From: Rs1 sp000416275
GTDB taxonomy: Bacteria; Pseudomonadota; Gammaproteobacteria; Pseudomonadales; Balneatricaceae
Direction of reading: 5' to 3'
Length of the DNA: 64,000 bases
NCBI GenBank assembly: GCA_965243635.1
Contig: OZ251574.1
Span: forward strand, 3,534,001 to 3,598,000
This document shows positions 61,180-64,000 of this stretch, piece by piece; position 1 is the first letter of the stretch, and each line of letters starts with the position of its first letter. A program made the position numbers and the translations under genes. Under the pieces are notes generated by a model. It was not told where the DNA came from. It did not search any database and worked only from the letters and a program-made list of their open reading frames with translations.

Positions 61180-63126
61180 GTAACTTCTCAATAACACGGG
61201 GCAATCTACTATAGCTTACGCCAATTAAAGCCCTAGTCAGCGGCTACTTCTCGACGAATTAATTCTGCCAATGGGGGGATATCCCCAATCCCAGAATTTC
61301 TATCCAATATATAGTCCCAAAATGACACACCAAGCTTTCGACAAGTCTTTTTTAGACTGGAAAATGTATCTCGGCACTCTCTTCCAACATCACTGCGAGT
61401 ACCTCCACTGATCTTTCTCTTTTTTACGAAATCCCTGATATCTGTTTCACTACCATTGGTATGTAAGGGAATTTCAGGACGTGCTAATACTCGCAGTAAT
61501 TTCGCTTTGTTTTTGTAGATCCGCTTGAGCAATTGGTTTAAAGACTCATAACGTGTTCGCTGCGTAAAAATCTCGTCAAAAAAAGTCTCCAGCGCGGCTT
61601 TCTGATCGGAACCTGGCCGGACTTTATACGTTTTTAGGCCTCGATATAAATCCCAAATTTCACCGCGTACTTTCGCTATATCCTCTCGGTGCCATTCGTT
61701 TAACGGCAGCATTGTGTGTACCAAACGCTCAGTATGAATCCAGCACAATGCGTGCTGCAGAATATTGAACTGACCCGCCCCGTCACTGAGTATGACTAAG
61801 TTCTGGCACCGGTTTTGATGCTGCACATTACCAAGTAAAGCGCCTTCCGTCGCAATACGACGGTGGCGCGCCGAGTTGATTCCCTGCTCATCAAGATGCT
61901 CCTCCCAACGCAGGGCATTAGCAAAATGCGACAAGCCACTCTCTAAGAGAAGCTTTAGTGGGACATGCGGTAATTTTTGATCTACCCAGTAAGACTCAGC
62001 GTGATGATTAATACGATAACTTTTATCCCCCGCACAGAGCAATTCCAAAAAATTAACCCTACTCTTAGAACCTGTCGATTCAAACCAAGCAAAATACTCG
62101 TTGCCTATTTGAGTGACATAACCGTTGACCCCTTTATGGCGAGCACCTGAATCGTCAACAGTGACATAATCGGACAAAGCTAAACCCGCTTTTAAAATGT
62201 CATTCTTTTCCTGATGAAATTGAGATTTTCCCTCGGATAAAAGGCGATTGATTTGACCGGCGGAGATATCAATCCCCCATTCTCGCAGTTGCTCTAGCAA
62301 TAGAGGTTGGGTGACATGACAGTGATGGTGTTGATAAAGGACATAGCTGAGTAAATAAGGACCGTAATGCAGCCCGTTCAATTCTTTAGGTAATTTAGCG
62401 GTGAGGGTTTGGCCGTCTGGTGTGACATAACGGGCGAGACGATAACGGGTGTTTTTTGTGCCAATGACCAACTCCTGAACAATAAAATCCCGGTATCCTT
62501 TAAAGCGAGCTCCTGGAGGGATACCGTCTTGCGGTTGAACCACTTGATCGTCATGGATAGTTAGATTCACATTTTTAGAGCGTTTCTTTGAGCCTGGCCG
62601 CTTTTTGTTTTCTGTCGATACTGAATCATCGCCCGTCGATTTATCTGTTTCTTTGTCCAAGTTACTTGGTTTGAAAGTGGGCCGTTTTTTCTGCTTTTTT
62701 AGTACGCGCACTTCATCTTTGAGCAGCTCGATCTCTTCGGCTTGCTGCTGAATACTTTGAAAGCATTGCTCTACTATCAGTAGTAAGCTTTTGACTACCG
62801 GAGTTTGTTCACTTTCTGGAATATCAGGTAAAGTAGGGAGTTTTTTCAAAGGTTTAAGTCATAGCAGCGAATGATAAGGTTATCTTACCATGGCTTTTTT
62901 AGGTGATATTTTTGCTTCTGTGAAGAGGTTTGAGGCATTTAAATAGTTAGTCGCAACCCGCGAGTGTATAAAATAAATAAACCACTCACATGGACTGGTA
63001 TAACGCGGTGCTGCTACTTTAAAGAAGAAGGGAAGTGGTCTTTAATTATAACGACTTTTGGACTAAAACCCTGTCAAGAGAAAATGATTTATATTGACGT
63101 TCTGCCCCGAGTTATTGAGAAGTTAC
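61180..63126 (-). mobile_element. IS66-family insertion sequence, copy 3
   Basis: 1947 bp, 8-bp duplication TGTTGGTC (61172-61179 and 63127-63134), inserted in the linker of a repeat unit (TTGGTTGTTGGTC). It lies 111 bp from IS1380 copy 4. Confidence 0.95.
61233..62849 (-). CDS. IS66-family transposase (copy 3)
   Basis: 538 residues, intact; nearly the same as copy 2, with one private change noted (Q to R in K-V-R-P-G-S-D). Catalytic segments are unchanged. TTG start. Confidence 0.93.
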   Translation of the reverse strand: MKKLPTLPDIPESEQTPVVKSLLLIVEQCFQSIQQQAEEIELLKDEVRVLKKQKKRPTFKPSNLDKETDKSTGDDSVSTENKKRPGSKKRSKNVNLTIHDDQVVQPQDGIPPGARFKGYRDFIVQELVIGTKNTRYRLARYVTPDGQTLTAKLPKELNGLHYGPYLLSYVLYQHHHCHVTQPLLLEQLREWGIDISAGQINRLLSEGKSQFHQEKNDILKAGLALSDYVTVDDSGARHKGVNGYVTQIGNEYFAWFESTGSKSRVNFLELLCAGDKSYRINHHAESYWVDQKLPHVPLKLLLESGLSHFANALRWEEHLDEQGINSARHRRIATEGALLGNVQHQNRCQNLVILSDGAGQFNILQHALCWIHTERLVHTMLPLNEWHREDIAKVRGEIWDLYRGLKTYKVRPGSDQKAALETFFDEIFTQRTRYESLNQLLKRIYKNKAKLLRVLARPEIPLHTNGSETDIRDFVKKRKISGGTRSDVGRECRDTFSSLKKTCRKLGVSFWDYILDRNSGIGDIPPLAELIRREVAAD

Positions 63127-64000
63127 TGTTGGTCTTACTAATTCTTTGGTCTTTATAGTCTTTTAGTGTGTTCTCTGTGGTGAAAAAGCCCTTAAGATCT
63201 TGGTTGTTGGTTTTGCTAAGTCTTTGGCCTTTCTAGTCTTCTAGTGTTTCCTCTGTGTAGCGCAGCGCCTCTGTGACCTCTGTGGTAAAAAAGCCCTTAA
63301 GATCTTGGTTGTTGGTTTTGCTAAGTATTAGGTCTTTCTAGTCTTCTAGTGTTTTCTCTGTGCAGCGTAGCGCCTCTGTGACCTCTGTGGTAAAAAAGCC
63401 CTTAAGATCTTGGTTGTTGGTTTTGCTAAGTATTTGGTCTTTCTAGTCTTCTAGTGTTTTCTCTGTGCAGCGTAGCGCCTCTGTGACCTCTGTGGTGAAA
63501 AAAGCCCTTAGGGTTTTGATTGTTGGTCTTGCTAAGTATTTGGTCTTTCTATTCTGTTAGGGTCTTCTCTGTGCAGCGTAGTTGACTGTATGATCTCGGT
63601 GGTGAAAAAAGACTTTAAAAGATTGATTTACCACAGAGGTCACAGAGGACACAGAGGAGGGATTTAAAGATTAAGAGCTAGAAAATTTTTGTCTATTACT
63701 AGCTAGGTACTAGGTACTAGGTACTAGGTGTTTGGTTTTAGTGTTTTCTCTGTGCAGCGAAGCGCCTCTGTGACCTCTGTGGTAAAAAAGCCCTTAAGAT
63801 TTTGGTTGTTGGTCTTGCTAAGTCTTTGGCCTTTCTAGTCTTCTAGTGTTTTCTCTGTGCAGCGCAGCGCCTCTGTGACCTCTGTGGTGAAAAAAGCCCT
63901 TAGGATCTTAGTTGTTGGTCTTGCTAAGTATTTGGTCTTTCGATTCTTTTAGGGGCTTCTCTGTGCAGCGCAGCGCCTCTGTGACCTCTGTGGTGAAAAA
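63127..64000. repeat. CACAGAGG repeat array running to the window end
   Basis: Seven or so reverse-orientation units of about 115 bp (GTCTTTCTAGTCTTCTAGTG-TTTTCTCTGTGCAGCG-CAGCGCCTCTGTGACC-TCTGTGGTAAAAAAGCCC-TTAAGATCTTGG), with a forward module near 63600-63700 and a triplicated GGTACTA at about 63707. The array continues past the window. No gene seen. Confidence 0.85.

Overview
The window looks like a chromosomal segment of an aerobic gammaproteobacterium, probably a marine heterotroph. This is inferred from family-level resemblance of RluF, CsiD/LhgO, PuuB/SpuC, LapC (YejM) and PotFGHI; no rRNA or tRNA gene fixes the taxon. Base composition is moderately AT-rich. Ordinary chromosomal genes alternate with a very heavy load of mobile DNA: four IS1380 copies, three IS66 copies, one IS4, one IS110, three families of short non-autonomous elements (called MITE-1, MITE-2 and MITE-3 here), and about 8 kb of a dispersed repeat built on CACAGAGG/CCTCTGTG.

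Layout. 1-3.6 kb: end of a glycine-rich protein, an O-antigen ligase-like protein, a MITE-broken four-helix-bundle gene, VanZ-like protein and galE. 4.1-7.4 kb: TSUP exporter, rluF, a DadA-like FAD dehydrogenase. 7.7-10.5 kb: repeats split by IS1380. 10.8-14.1 kb: bcp, a small membrane protein, a LysR regulator and a class V aminotransferase. 15-17.7 kb: manC, then a type VII hepT/mntA toxin-antitoxin pair with a MITE on each side. 18.3-22.3 kb: a BrnT-like toxin/antitoxin operon whose two genes are each split by a different IS (IS1380 and IS4). 22.3-29.2 kb: repeat arrays around an intact RES/Xre toxin-antitoxin pair and a third IS.

29.4-50.2 kb is the metabolic core. Agmatinase, a PotFGHI putrescine-type ABC importer, two glutamine-synthetase-like gamma-glutamylpolyamine synthetases, PuuB-type oxidase, aldehyde dehydrogenase, a glutamine amidotransferase and a SpuC-type aminotransferase give routes from agmatine, putrescine and probably cadaverine to (gamma-glutamyl-)amino acids. 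A GntR regulator sits at the divergent centre, and a TTGTGATCACAA-type palindrome lies in front of both arms. After lapC come lhgO, csiD and the divergent csiR, which take glutarate to L-2-hydroxyglutarate and 2-oxoglutarate, a fit with lysine/cadaverine breakdown.

50.2-55.9 kb is a nested transposon stack. A 209-bp MITE-2 holds a 160-bp MITE-2, which holds IS66 and IS110; a second IS66 sits in the outer MITE. All target duplications can be read, and the reconstructed MITEs match solo copies elsewhere in length to the base. The IS110 element has a 244-bp non-coding stretch after its transposase containing short blocks that match its own target and donor junction, as expected for a bridge/seek RNA. 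55.9-58.6 kb: DUF2306 protein, a TetR regulator with two clear operators, a retention-module-like small protein and a GNAT acetyltransferase. 58.9-64 kb: repeats with IS1380 and IS66.
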